Shown: positions 26,439-35,844 of the stretch, in pieces
Position numbering within the stretch: the first letter of the stretch is position 1
Layout: every line of letters begins with the position of its first letter
Source of the DNA: Streptomyces rapamycinicus NRRL 5491
GTDB taxonomy: Bacteria; Actinomycetota; Actinomycetes; Streptomycetales; Streptomycetaceae
NCBI RefSeq assembly: GCF_024298965.1
Contig: NZ_CP085193.1
Location: 9,300,001-9,364,000, forward strand
Length of the DNA: 64,000 bases
Direction of reading: 5' to 3'
Notes under the pieces: model-generated
Seen by the model: the letters and a program-made list of their open reading frames with translations, nothing else
Databases searched by the model: none
What the model was told of the DNA's origin: nothing
Made by a program: the position numbers and the translations under genes

Positions 26439-27625
26439 GTGGGGTTCCAGAACTAGCCCGCTGTCTTGACCTGCGCGTTTACGCTGTTCTGTCATACTCG
26501 TTGATGAGGCCTCTGAGGATGGGGCGGCGTTTGATCCGTTCGTGAGTGAGGCTTGTGATGGGGCGGTTGGGTTGTGGCGGCTGTAGTTGGAGTGCTCGGT
26601 GGGGTCTTCGGCCGTTGTAGTGCCGGACGTATTCACTCAGGACGTCCTGTAGGTGGCGTTGGCCGAAGATGAGCATGCGGTCGGTGACTTCGGAGCGGAC
26701 GGTGAGTACGAATCTCTCCGCGTACGCGTTCGCCCGTGGACTGCGTGGAGGGATCTTGGCTACGGTGATGCCGGCGCTGGCCAGGACAGCATCGAAAGCA
26801 GTGGTGAACTGTCCGGCCCGGTCCCGTACCAGGAAGGTGAACGCGGACGCTCGGTCGCCAAGTTCCATCAGCAGGTTGCGTGCCTGCTGAGTGGTCCAGG
26901 GGCCGTTGGGATGAGGCGTTGTGCCCAGGATGTGCACGTAGCGGGTGTCGACCTCTATCGCGAAGAACACATACAGCCGTCGCAGGGTCACTGCGCAGTC
27001 GACATGGAAGAAGTCGACGGCGAGCATGGTGGATGCCTGGGCGTGCAGGAATTGTCGCCACGTCGTGTCGGTCTGCCGTTTGGGTGCTGGGGGTATGTGC
27101 AGGCGTCTGAGGATTCTGCGGATGGTGGACGTACCTATGCGATAGCCCAGTGCCTGTAACTCGCCTTGGATTCGCTTGTACCCCCATGAGGGGTTGTCCC
27201 GCGCGAGCCGTTCGACGAGCGTGGCTATGGCTTCGTCGATGGGAGGGCGGCCTACCTGGTGCGGGTAGGTCCACTTCCGTGTCACCAGACGGCGGTGCCA
27301 GCGCAGCAGTGTTCCGGGGGTGACCAGCCGGTGTGCTCGAAGCTTCCTCGGCAGGAGTCGGGCCAGTGCCGCAAGGAGGGCACGGTCGGCCCAGTCGAGA
27401 CGGGGCTTCGGGTTGCCACGGCGCAGCACAGCGACCTCATGACGCAGAATGAGCAGCTCGATGTTCTTGGACGCTGAGGAACGCCCGAGTAACGCAAAGC
27501 AGCTGAGTAGCCGAGTGATGACCAGGTAGAGGAGGCGTAAGGACACGAGACATGATTCTGCCTGCCCTGTGGTGCTTGACCGATTGTCGCTGGTCACGGG
27601 GCCTGGCCGAGTTCTGGAACCCCAC
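26439..27625 (-). mobile_element. Complete IS3-like element inserted in the ISL3 transposase
   Basis: Terminal inverted repeat GTGGGGTTCCAGAACT (26439 onward) is matched perfectly at least 15 bases by GTTCTGGAACCCCAC at 27611-27625. The single long transposase is intact. Total 1187 bp. No clear target duplication is visible at the two junctions. Confidence 0.85.
26479..27546 (-). CDS. Single-ORF rve-type transposase (IS3/IS481-like)
   Basis: 355 residues from GTG 27546. The N-terminal region has the hydrophobic leader SLRLLYLVITRLLSCFALL and [13 protein letters not shown], then the helix-turn-helix VTPGTLLRWHRRLVTRKW, the NPSWGYKRIQGEL block and an integrase core with D in LAVDFFHVD, D in FLVRDRAGQF and E in NAYAERF. 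All three catalytic residues are present. It probably can transpose. The open frame extends upstream to 27687 but lacks conserved sequence there. Confidence 0.85.
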   Translation of the reverse strand: MSLRLLYLVITRLLSCFALLGRSSASKNIELLILRHEVAVLRRGNPKPRLDWADRALLAALARLLPRKLRAHRLVTPGTLLRWHRRLVTRKWTYPHQVGRPPIDEAIATLVERLARDNPSWGYKRIQGELQALGYRIGTSTIRRILRRLHIPPAPKRQTDTTWRQFLHAQASTMLAVDFFHVDCAVTLRRLYVFFAIEVDTRYVHILGTTPHPNGPWTTQQARNLLMELGDRASAFTFLVRDRAGQFTTAFDAVLASAGITVAKIPPRSPRANAYAERFVLTVRSEVTDRMLIFGQRHLQDVLSEYVRHYNGRRPHRALQLQPPQPNRPITSLTHERIKRRPILRGLINEYDRTA

Positions 27626-28225
27626 AGCCGATTTGGTGACCGACAGTAACGGCTCCTGTCCTGTTGAGATCCGCCGCAACAAGTCACCTCAGCAGATGAG
27701 GTCTAAACTACTACCAACAGTCACCTTGTGTCCTTCATCACAAAGGCTGCTATCCATGCTCAGATATCAAAGTTCAGCATGATGTGACGCCAACTGAGAT
27801 GCTGTAGTGACATGTCCATATTTCAACGAGGTATCTCAGCTGCTCATGTCTGACGCGTGCCCCTGAGTCGCCGATCACGTCCGGCAAGGGCAGTGAGGCG
27901 GGAAGTAGCCGCAAGCGCGTACGCCGAACCCCGTCAAGTGCCCTCGCGTCCCTGGCGCTGGCGTTGCGGGTGCCGAAAATTGCGTCCAGCTTGGCGAGGA
28001 GCGTGTTTCTGTCTGGTGAGCTGCCAGCGCGTGCGGTGGATGGTTTGGGCCTGTGCTGGGCGTGACTCCGAGCGTATCCTGTACATATGCGACGCCCGGT
28101 CACGAAGCCAGATCCTAGGCACCTCGGGGCGCAGAAGCCGAAAAGGGTCGACCCCTTTACTCGGCTGATTGTGCGTCAGCGTGACCTGGGAGGACGAACC
28201 GGAGCACGCCGCTCAGGCTCGACCC
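27626..28225. other. Non-coding stretch before att site B
   Basis: About 600 bases of lower coding quality, locally less GC-rich (27690-27860). No gene, RNA or repeat was recognised apart from short out-of-context readings. Confidence 0.5.
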
Positions 28226-28434
28226 GACTGGGGGTCAAGGGGTGGCAGGTTCAAATCCTGTCGTCCCGACCAGCGTTTTCGCAGGTCGAAGGCCGTTTCC
28301 GCGGGTAGCGGGGGCGGCCTTAACCGTTTCCGGGTTGGGAGCAAGTGGGAGCCCTCTGGGAGCCCTCGTGCTCCCAACTCGCAGACGTGTCAACGGTGCC
28401 CGATTCGTCCGTCACCCGATCCGGTACACCTTGT
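28226..28434 (+). repeat. att site B with about 200 bp of integrase-end flank
   Basis: Starts with the tRNA-Pro 3' segment (two mismatches to site A between 28228 and 28298) and continues into sequence about 95% identical to 35242-35372. In the minus direction this reads as the tail of a second integrase, like the one that adjoins site A. The homology stops where the IS at 28436 begins. No functional tRNA is present: the 5' half is missing. Confidence 0.85.
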
Positions 28435-28435
28435 A

Positions 28436-29595
28436 CCGCTCGAAAAGTCATCGCCACAGGTGAGCGGGGGCTGCTGGGATCACGTCCTCCGTGATCGTGT
28501 CCTTGTTGTACAAGGTGACCCGGAAGCTGCTGACGGTTCCATCGGTGCTCCTGCGTCGCGGGACGGCGAAGGACGCGGAACTGCTGGTGCTGCGGCACGA
28601 GAACGCTGTCCTGCGCCGCCAGTTGGCCGGATCGGTCCGCTATGAGCCCGCAGACCGGTTCTGGTTCGCCGCCTTGTCCGGGCTGATACCCCGGCGCCAC
28701 TGGCGCGAGATCTTCCCTGTCACCCCCGCCACCCTGCTTGCCTGGCACCGCAGGTTCATCGCCACGCAATGGGACGACACCGCGCGCCGGAGCACTGGTC
28801 GCCCACCCACCCCGGCAGCGATCAAGAAGCTCGTCGTGCGGCTGGCGAGGGAGAATCCGAGGTGGGGGCACCGGCGGATCCAAGGGGAGCTGGCCCGACT
28901 CGGGCATCGGATCGCCGCCTCGACGGTGTGGGAGATCCTCCACGCGGCCGGCATCGACCCCGCGCCACGTCGTTCAGGTCCCACCTGGCGCGAGTTCCTG
29001 ACCGCGCAAGCCGAGGGCATCAGCGCGACAGACTTCTTCCACATCGACACCGCCCTCGGCAGGCGGTTGTACGCATTGGCGTTCCTCGAGCACGGCACCC
29101 GGCGACTGCACATCACTGGGGTCACCGTCCACCCGACACGGGACTGGGCAGTGCAGCAAGCGAGGAATATCACCGTCGACCTGGGCGTACACATCGAGTC
29201 CCTGCGCTTCTTGCTGCGCGACCGCGATGGCAAGTACATCGAGGCGTTCGACGCCGTCTTTCGGGCCGAGGAGATGGAGATTCTCAACAGTGCGCCACGG
29301 GCTCCCGGTATGAACGCGCACTGCGACGCATTATCGGCAGCATCCGACGCGAAGCCCTCGACCACGTCCTCATCATGAACGTCCCACGCCCGCAACTTCG
29401 TCGCGGCCTACGAGCGGCACTACAACGAACACCGGCCCCACCAAGCGCGCCATCAGTTCCCACCCGACGCCTCTGCACAACCTGCCGTGGCGCAGGACCT
29501 CAACACTCACAAAGTCCTGCGTACCCGGATCCTCGGCGGTCTCATCAACGAGTACCGCTATGCCGCCTGATCAGCAGCGATGACTTTTCGAGCGG
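28436..29595 (+). mobile_element. IS3-like element, GCTCGAAAAG family, frameshifted copy
   Basis: A 1160-bp element bounded by perfect 19-bp inverted repeats CCGCTCGAAAAGTCATCGC (28436-28454 and complement at 29577-29595). It is inserted at the edge of att site B. Confidence 0.88.
28491..29570 (+). pseudogene. rve-type transposase with C-terminal frameshifts
   Basis: The first 280 or so residues are good: YKVTRKLLTVPSVLLRRGTA, LLVLRHENAVLRRQL, HTH segment, NPRWGHRRIQGEL, first catalytic Asp in SATDFFHIDTA and second in FLLRDRDGKY. Near 29320 the frame breaks in NAHCD, just at the catalytic Glu (CERIIGSIRREALDHVLIMN continues in another frame). A second shift near 29385 precedes the tail GGLINEYRYAA. 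Inactive unless complemented by a relative. Confidence 0.85.
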
Positions 29596-30173
29596 CACAG
29601 GGCCGGGTTCCATGGCCGAGCTCGACGTACGCGCGGTCGGCCCAGGCAGGGTCCGATACCTCCGCCCCGCTCCGCATGCGTGGAACGCGCACCGGGGACA
29701 CCTCCGGTGTCGTCGGGCGCGGCGTGCGGACCTTTATATGCACAGGCATGGTGGCCGCAGGGCCGCACCTGTGCCGTCGCAGCCGTGCCTTCGCGGCGTC
29801 ACGGGTGCGTCATCGGTGGAGCCGGCGCGCCCGCTCCACCGCACAACTCCTGGGTGGCAGGTGGCCGTTCTTCGCCACCGGCACGGCTAAGGGCTGTGGC
29901 GCCTTTGCTGAACGCCTCGTTCGTGCACGTCACGCTGCAGCCGTGCATCCAGAGGCTTCGGCGTGGGCGAAGCGGGGGGAAGTAGCGGGCTGACGGCCGA
30001 CTGAGGCCGGGACTGCCGGGACGCGATCTCGGGACGCGGGGCTGTCACTTCGTGTTAGCCTCATGCTTTTGCGTGCTCGTGACGGTTGATCCTGCCTGTC
30101 CGGTTCCTCTTGTTCATCGACTGCTCATTCCTACCGGGCCTTCCTCGGTACGTTCGCATGCGGAAGGCTCTTC
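29596..30173. other. Region upstream of the DEAD-box gene, no confident gene
   Basis: A minus-strand reading near 29558-29749 (containing RMRSGAEVSDPAWADRAYVE) looks like the decayed end of a coding sequence interrupted by the IS, but no family was recognised. The last 150 bases should contain the promoter and leader of the helicase gene. Confidence 0.4.
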
Positions 30174-31589
30174 ATGAATCACCCTGACCTCCCCGGCACC
30201 TCGCACAGCGATCCCGCCCCGCTCATGGCCACTGCGCCCACGGTGCCCCCGGTCGCTTCCTTCGCCAGCCTGGAACTACCAGCCGAGGTGCTGCGAACGC
30301 TCAGCGAACTCGGTGTGCGCGAGCCCTTCCCGATCCAAGCAGCCACGCTGCCCAACGCCCTTTCGGGACGCGATGTCCTGGGGCGCGGGCGCACCGGATC
30401 GGGCAAGACGCTCGCTTTCGGCCTACCGCTGCTCGCACGGATGGCTGGGCGGCGCGCGGAACCGAAGCAGCCCCTGGCTCTGATCCTGGTGCCTACCCGA
30501 GAGCTGGCCCAACAGGTCACCGAGGCGCTTGCGCCGTACGCAAAGGCACTGCGGCTGCGGATGGCCACGGTCGTCGGCGGCATGTCGATCGGCCGGCAGG
30601 CCGCTGCGCTGCGCGATGGAGCCGAGGTGGTCGTCGCCACCCCCGGCCGTCTGCACGACCTCATCGAGCGCAGGGCCTGCCGCCTGGGACGGGTAGGGAT
30701 CACTGTCCTCGACGAGGCCGACCAGATGTGCGACATGGGCTTCCTGCCGCACGTGACCGAGGTGCTCGACCAGGTATACCCCGACGGTCAGCGGTTGCTG
30801 TTCTCGGCCACTCTGGACCGCGACGTCGACCACCTGGTCCGCCGCTACCTCCACGATCCCGTCGTCCACTCGGTCGACACGTCCGCGGGCGCAGTCACGA
30901 CGATGAACCACCATGTTCTGGTCGTCCACGGCCCCGACCGGTACGCCGTCACCACGGAGATCGCCGCCCGCGACGGCCGCGTACTGCTGTTCCTGGACAC
31001 CAAGCACGCGGTTGACCAGCTCACCCGGCATCTGCGAGCCAGCGGAGTGCACGCCGCGGCCCTGCACAGCGGCAAGTCCCAGCCGCAGCGCACACGGGCC
31101 CTGGCGCAGTTCAAGAACGGCCAGATCACCGTCTTGGTGGCGACCAATGTCGCGGCCCGTGGCCTGCACGTCGACGACCTCGATCTCGTGGTCAACGTCG
31201 ACCCGCCCACCGACCCCAAGGACTATGTGCACCGCGCGGGCCGTACCGCCCGGGCCGGTGAGTCTGGCAGCGTCGTCACGTTGGTGCTGGCGGGCCAGCG
31301 CCGCGAGATGAGCCGACTGATGGCAGAGGCCGGCATCGAGTCGACCATCACCAAGGTACGCTCGGGCGAGGCGGAGCTGAGCCGGATCACCGGGGCCAAG
31401 GCCCCCTCCGGGACCCCGCTCGATGGCGGGCCGGCCGCGCCCCGGCCCAAGAACACCAACGCTCCCTTCCGCGGCCTGGGCACCAGCAAGGACACCTCCC
31501 GCGGCGCCGGCGGCAAGTCCCGAAAGGCCCGCGAGGCCCGCAAGCTCGCCGAAGCCCGCAAGGCGGCCCTGGTGCGTCGCGGCGGCTGA
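30174..31589 (+). CDS. DEAD-box ATP-dependent RNA helicase
   Basis: A 471-residue SF2 helicase. Q-motif with F30 and Q55, Walker A GRTGSGKT at 72-79, PTRELA at 107-112, DEAD at 180-183, SAT at 211-213, VATNVAARGLHVDDLDLVVN and HRAGRTAR at 353-360. The C-terminal tail (about 400-471) is basic, rich in Lys/Arg/Gly with a coiled KAREARKLAEARKAA end, typical of RNA-anchoring tails in cold-shock DEAD proteins. It remodels RNA duplexes in ribosome assembly or mRNA turnover. ATG 30174. Lies inside the segment bounded by att sites B and C, so it is either cargo or host DNA captured between integrations. Confidence 0.92.
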   Translation: MNHPDLPGTSHSDPAPLMATAPTVPPVASFASLELPAEVLRTLSELGVREPFPIQAATLPNALSGRDVLGRGRTGSGKTLAFGLPLLARMAGRRAEPKQPLALILVPTRELAQQVTEALAPYAKALRLRMATVVGGMSIGRQAAALRDGAEVVVATPGRLHDLIERRACRLGRVGITVLDEADQMCDMGFLPHVTEVLDQVYPDGQRLLFSATLDRDVDHLVRRYLHDPVVHSVDTSAGAVTTMNHHVLVVHGPDRYAVTTEIAARDGRVLLFLDTKHAVDQLTRHLRASGVHAAALHSGKSQPQRTRALAQFKNGQITVLVATNVAARGLHVDDLDLVVNVDPPTDPKDYVHRAGRTARAGESGSVVTLVLAGQRREMSRLMAEAGIESTITKVRSGEAELSRITGAKAPSGTPLDGGPAAPRPKNTNAPFRGLGTSKDTSRGAGGKSRKAREARKLAEARKAALVRRGG

Positions 31590-31748
31590 GAGCCGTCGCC
31601 CTGATAGTCGAAAGCTTCCGACCCCGGAACGGAAAACCTCCAGCCCGGCCCGAAACCCTCCGGTGCATATACCTGCGAGATGAACGCCCTCGTGGTGTGC
31701 TCGGCATGACAAGCTGTGCTTCCCACTGCCCGAACCCAGGAGGTCGCC

Positions 31749-31991
31749 ATGACCGCAGAGTCTGTATCCAAAGAAGGTTCGGAGCCGGCCGACCCCGAGA
31801 CGTCCGCCCTGGTGCCCGACAGCGACGGCCACTACGACCTGAAACGCAAGTTCCGGGAGGCCCTAGCGCGCAAGCGCAGTGTGCAGGCGGACGCCGCTGA
31901 CCTCGCTGCGAACGTCGAGGCGTCGAAGGTCCGTAGGGCGAACGGCCCGGCTGCGAGCCAGCGGTCGTTCCGGCGCAAGAGCGGCGGCTGA
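31749..31991 (+). CDS. DUF5302-family small protein
   Basis: An 80-residue protein with the core DLKRKFREALARKRSVQAD characteristic of DUF5302, a small actinobacterial family of unknown role, and a basic C terminus QRSFRRKSGG suited to nucleic-acid or ribosome contact. ATG 31749 is preceded by AGGAGG with 5-base spacing, which fixes the start. It lies 159 bases after the DEAD-box helicase on the same strand and may be co-transcribed. Confidence 0.8.
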   Translation: MTAESVSKEGSEPADPETSALVPDSDGHYDLKRKFREALARKRSVQADAADLAANVEASKVRRANGPAASQRSFRRKSGG

Positions 31992-32040
31992 GTCAATGAG
32001 CTCTTTCAGTATTGCCGCTCCAGAGTCGCGTGGCCGGGCA

Positions 32041-32490
32041 TAGTCGGCAAGATCCATAGCAGCCGCCCGACCGGGTCGGTCACCATCTACACGTTTACTC
32101 CGTGTCGGCGGTGCTTGTGGGAGAGGTCGGCCCGGCCGTCGCCGACCCGGTCGCACTCTGCCAGGGTGCGTCGAGCAAGACGTAGTCCGGGTCCGCCTCG
32201 CGCAGGGCACGCAGCAGGCCAGGAGAGCGGTCGGCAAGCAGGCCAACGACGGCTGTCGTGTAGGCGTGGGCGGTGCCGACGGAGATGCCGAACCCGGTCG
32301 CGATCTGGGCGAGGGTGTCGTGCCGGCGCAGGTACACCAGGCCGAGCAGGGCACGCTGGTGCGGTGGGAGCTTGCAGCGGCGGTCACACTCGCGGGTGAC
32401 GATGAGCATGGTGACCCACTCGACCAGGGCCTGGGGAAGGTCGAGCGCGGCAGAATACGGAACCAACGCTGCCCTTGCTGAGGGGGTCAT
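32041..32490 (-). pseudogene. IS5-type (HTH_Tnp_4) transposase remnant
   Basis: The N-terminal 110 residues ([58 protein letters not shown] helix-turn-helix, [11 protein letters not shown]) are intact. The frame is then lost in the first catalytic region, and only a fragment reading VTDPVGRLLWILP survives near 32050-32090. Most of the DDE domain is deleted. Confidence 0.72.
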
Positions 32491-33421
32491 CCGTGCAGGT
32501 CATGCGGCATGTTGGTACTCGTGGAGGATCCCGCCGAGTCGATCGCGTCGTCGTATGTCGAGACGGCTGATCTGCTCAGGATCGTCGATCGGCGTCGGTA
32601 AGGCGTGCAGCGGTCTGGCGTTCCCGATGCCCTGGTGCGGCCGGTGTGCGTTGTAGAACTGCTCGAACTCGCGCAGGACGCGGAGCAAGTGTCGGCGGTT
32701 CCAGATCAGGGTGCGGTCATTCGTGCCCCGGACAGGGTGACCGTTTCAAAGAAGTCGCAGGCCAGTAGGACGTCGGCCTGGGAGCGTAGGAAGTCCGCCC
32801 AGGTGCTGGAGGCCCGCTCGGGTGCTGGATCGATGTCGGCCTCTTGCAGGATCTCCCAGACGGTGGAAGCGGCCACCTGCACGCCCAGGACTAGCAGTTC
32901 GCCGTGCAGGCGCCGATACCCCCAACCGGGGTTCTCCCGCGCCAGGCGCAGCACCAGGGTCCCACGGTCCGGGGCCGTCCCGAGCGCTTGGGCTGGGAGG
33001 CGGCAGCGTGGCGGCGTGCGAGAAGGCCGCGGTGCCAGCGCAGCACTGTGTCCGGACGCACCAGCAGCCGCACTCCGCGGAGCACGTCCATGGGGAGCCG
33101 GTGCAGCAGCGCCGCCAGAAATGCCCGGTCGCTCGGAACGAACCGCACCCGATCCTTGCCGAGTTGGCGTTCCAGAACCATGATCTGGTGGCGCAAGGCG
33201 AGTATTTCGACAGTCTTCTCTCGATCCTCCATTGGTAGCAGGCGCAGCATGGCGAACGCATTCGTCACGCCCAGGTAGGCCAGCCGCAGCAGCACAGTCG
33301 ATCATCTTGCCGCGGTGAACGCCAACCTCGCGAGACGTCCGTTCGGGCGACTTCGCCGGTCGACCTCAGGTACACCGCGCACCGCCTCCCACCAGGGCGG
33401 ATGATATTTTCGGCAAGGGCA
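32473..33421 (-). mobile_element. IS3-like element (GCGCTTGCCGA family) with internal deletion
   Basis: Both termini resemble those of the 35816-41034 copy, but the transposase is cut. The N-terminal part (LAYLGVTNAFAMLRLLP, ILALRHQIMVLERQLGKDRVRF) and helix-turn-helix are followed by a frame change, the first catalytic segment LACDFFETVTLSGARM, and then a jump at about 32722 straight to RTLIWNRRHLLRVLREFEQFYN and the tail GGILHEYQHAA. The second Asp and the Glu are lost. Length about 950 bp against about 1250 bp for the full copy. Confidence 0.8.
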
Positions 33422-34087
33422 GAGCCGCAGAATCAGCTCCCTGAGCGCCGCCCTGGTCGGTGGTCGCCCGGTCCGAGCGTGTCGCACGCTGTAGTCCCAT
33501 TTCGCCGCGATGAACCTGCGATGCCAGGCCAGCAGGGTGCCGGGCGTGACCGGGAAGACTCAACGCCACCGGTGGCGGGGTATCAGCCCCGACAGCGCAG
33601 CCAGCCAGAACCGATCAAAGGGCTCATGCCGGACCCGGCCGCTGATCTGGCGACGTAGCACCGCGTTCTCGTGCCGCAGCACGAGCAACTCCGCGTCCTT
33701 CGTCGCTTCCCGGCGAAGCAGTACCCGGGGTATGGACAGCAGTTTGCGAACGACCTTGTACACCAGCGAGACAGTCACGTGGAGATGCTGCCAGCCGAGA
33801 CCGAATACCTGACGCCACCTGCAGCGACGACTTTCCGAGCCCCACACGATGTCAACTACCTCCCCAAGCCCAGGAACAACCACCTCCAGTCCTGGAGCCG
33901 GCCAGCTGCAAAGTCCTGCGCACCCACGTCCTCGGCGGCGTGGTCAACGAGTACAGGTATGCCTCTTGACCAGGAGCAATGATTATTCGAGCCCCACAGC
34001 GTTTGACCAGCAGCGATGAATAACCGAGCCCCACACCCAGCGGACTGATCACATCCAGCTCACCTGCGGCGATGACTTTTCGAGCGG
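33422..34087. mobile_element. Mosaic of GCTCGAAAAG-family IS ends
   Basis: On the minus strand 33422-33846 is the N-terminal third of a transposase (YKVVRKLLSIPRVLLRREATKDAELLVLRHENAVLRRQ) ending in a terminus like GACTTTCCGAGCCCCAC. On the plus strand 33890-33970 encodes the C-terminal tail of another copy (THVLGGVVNEYRY) with its own terminus at 33975-33999. Further solo ends lie near 34008-34025 and 34069-34087. Repeated insertion and recombination between related IS copies is the simplest explanation. Confidence 0.7.
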
Positions 34088-34103
34088 CTCACCACGAGGG
34101 AAG

Positions 34104-34143
34104 CCCAGCTCAGCAGCTTGATCGGAATATTCACACTCTTCAG
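34104..34143. repeat. 40-bp dispersed repeat shared with 58934-58973
   Basis: Thirty-seven of 40 bases match the segment at 58934-58973, beginning CCCAGCTCAGCAGC. Both copies sit at junctions of IS fragments, so it is probably the terminus of another, otherwise missing IS family. Confidence 0.65.
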
Positions 34144-34260
34144 GGTCAACTTTGGTTCCGGAACACTTTTCAGCCGTCGCCGACAGGCCGGAAACAGAAT
34201 CGTACTTCCGAGCGGGACAGGCCGATTGATCTTCCTGCCTCGAGCGCAACGCGGGCGACG

Positions 34261-34521
34261 TCAGCCGTACCAGGTGATATTGCAGACGTAGACGCAGTGG
34301 TGGCGCGCTACTGCGAGGAAGCTGATAAAGCCGCGTCCGCCGAGAATGTCGAATTCCCGGAGTCCGCCTTCTCTGTCCAAGGGGCGGCCCACCTTTGCCG
34401 CGTCAACTCCGAGGGCTGCGAGCTCGGTTGCCAGCCGCATAACCTCTGCCATGACGCCTGGCGCAAGTCCGCCAGCGACGTGCTCCTCGCTGGGGTTGTA
34501 CTCCCAGGTCCAGTCGGTCAC
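34261..34521 (-). CDS. Small RelE-like candidate toxin
   Basis: An 86-residue protein beginning with the WTWEYNPSEEHVAGGL pattern seen in streptomycete RelE/ParE-like proteins, with AEVMRLATELAALGVDA helix and FDILGGRGFISFL strand. The C terminus is short and ends ITWYG. GTG start at 34521 overlaps the stop of the upstream DUF6247 gene (GTGA), so the two are translationally coupled. That gene order (partner first, small RelE-like protein second) fits a type II toxin-antitoxin pair, but activity is inferred only. Confidence 0.6.
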   Translation of the reverse strand: MTDWTWEYNPSEEHVAGGLAPGVMAEVMRLATELAALGVDAAKVGRPLDREGGLREFDILGGRGFISFLAVARHHCVYVCNITWYG

Positions 34522-34865
34522 AGCCCGGCCTCGGCCTCCGCTGTCTTGCGGATCTGCTGAATTTCATCGATGGCCGTTGTGGGGTCTTCTTCGGCCGTAT
34601 CTACGATTCGTTCGAGTTCACGGAGGCGGGCTGCACGTTCCGGGTGTCGCTCGATGGCGATGAACACAGCCCACGAGTGGATGAAAGCCCGAAGGGGAGC
34701 GAGGCTCTGTGCCTGTTGTGCGTTTGTAGTTGCTTCGAACAGATGCTGGGTGAGTGCAGGGATCCTGCTGGGAGTGATCCGGGCCACAGCCGCGCGCAGT
34801 GCATCGGGGGTGAGGTCGGGCATGGGGATCAGCGGTCCATGTGGGCTGTCTGGCTGCGCGCTCAC
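34518..34865 (-). CDS. DUF6247-family protein, candidate antitoxin partner
   Basis: A 115-residue protein whose core PDALRAAVARITPSRIPAL, then FIHSWAVFIAIERHPERAARLRELE matches the streptomycete DUF6247 pattern. GTG 34865 is chosen because GGAGG lies 5 bases upstream; the longer frame to 34976 lacks a binding site and conserved sequence. It overlaps the downstream RelE-like gene by 4 bases. DUF6247 genes commonly sit before RelE-like genes in Streptomyces; whether they neutralise them is not established to my knowledge. Confidence 0.65.
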   Translation of the reverse strand: MSAQPDSPHGPLIPMPDLTPDALRAAVARITPSRIPALTQHLFEATTNAQQAQSLAPLRAFIHSWAVFIAIERHPERAARLRELERIVDTAEEDPTTAIDEIQQIRKTAEAEAGL

Positions 34866-35170
34866 GATGACCTCCAATGCGGGGATTGCTGTTCGTACCA
34901 TACCGTGCGGGTGTCGATCAGCGTGGGCGTGTGGGCAAGCGGGTGCGTGGTGGGCGCCACGGCATTGGGGAATCATGACCGCAGGCTGCTGGGCAGGAAT
35001 GGGACGTCCTGCGGGAGGATATCCTTCGAGTCTTGTATGGGCTGTTCCTGGCTAGAACATGACAGGCGGCTTTCTTTTTTGGGGGGCGTCAGAGCGCGGT
35101 GCGAACTGTGGAAGACGCCCAGGAGCGCACTACGGTGCGATATGGAAAGTAACAGAAAGTTGCCACACCG

Positions 35171-35372
35171 CTGGGGGTCAAGGGGTCGCAGGTTCAAATC
35201 CTGTCGTCCCGACCAGCGTTTTCGCAGGTCGGAGGCCGTTTCCGCGGGTAGCGGAGGCGGCCTTAACCGTTTCCGGGCTGGGAGCAATGGGGAGCCCTCT
35301 GGGAGCGCTCGTGCTCCCAACTCGGAGACGTGTCAACGGTGCCCGATTCGTCCGTCACCCGATCCGGTAGAC
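35171..35372 (+). repeat. att site C with integrase-end flank
   Basis: Bases 35171-35241 are identical to the 71-base att segment at tRNA-Pro. The following 130 bases match the flank of site B at about 95%. Again only the 3' half of the tRNA is present. The flank read in the minus direction resembles the tail of an integrase gene whose body is missing. Homology ends near 35372. Confidence 0.88.
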
Positions 35373-35815
35373 CTACGGCGCCGTACCGCGCCTCTGTGTG
35401 CCGTCGTCAACCGTAGGCCCCTGGCGTCACCCCATTGATTTCGGATGCTCTGTGCATCGAGAGGCATAAGGCCCCTTGTCGGCTCCCGACCCCCTTTCGG
35501 GGTGGGAGCACGGAGCCGCGCTCCCCATGCGACCGGGGAACGGGCGGCCGCCGGTGATCTCTCCGGGTCGGTTTCCGCAGGCGGTGGGCACGCGGGCATC
35601 CTGGTCGCCGTAGGCGGCCTGCATCAAGGAGCGGTAAAGCCCCTTGGCGTTTGCCGGCAGATGGGGCACTCCCAGGGCGTGAGCGCCGTATCCGGCTCTG
35701 GAGCGCCGTAACGAAACGGCCGTGCGGGGCCTTGTCGGCGTAAATAGTGTGCCAAGCGAGTGAAAGGGATGGCGCCGACGAGTGCAAACGCTGGGGCAGT
35801 GGTCGAGGGAGACCG
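35373..35815. other. Gap between att site C and the next IS
   Basis: No gene was recognised. It contains the 16-mer AAATAGTGTGCCAAGC (35742-35757), which also occurs 174 bases upstream of the intact integrase start (13656-13671), so it may be the upstream end of a deleted integrase region. Confidence 0.4.
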
Positions 35816-35844
35816 GCGCTTGCCGAATACCTCGTCCGTGCAGG

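Noticed and set aside
28201..28275. Possible second tRNA gene at att site B
   Set aside because: Only the anticodon-loop-to-3' half is present; there is no matching acceptor 5' strand or D-arm, so it is an att repeat. The same holds for 35171-35215.
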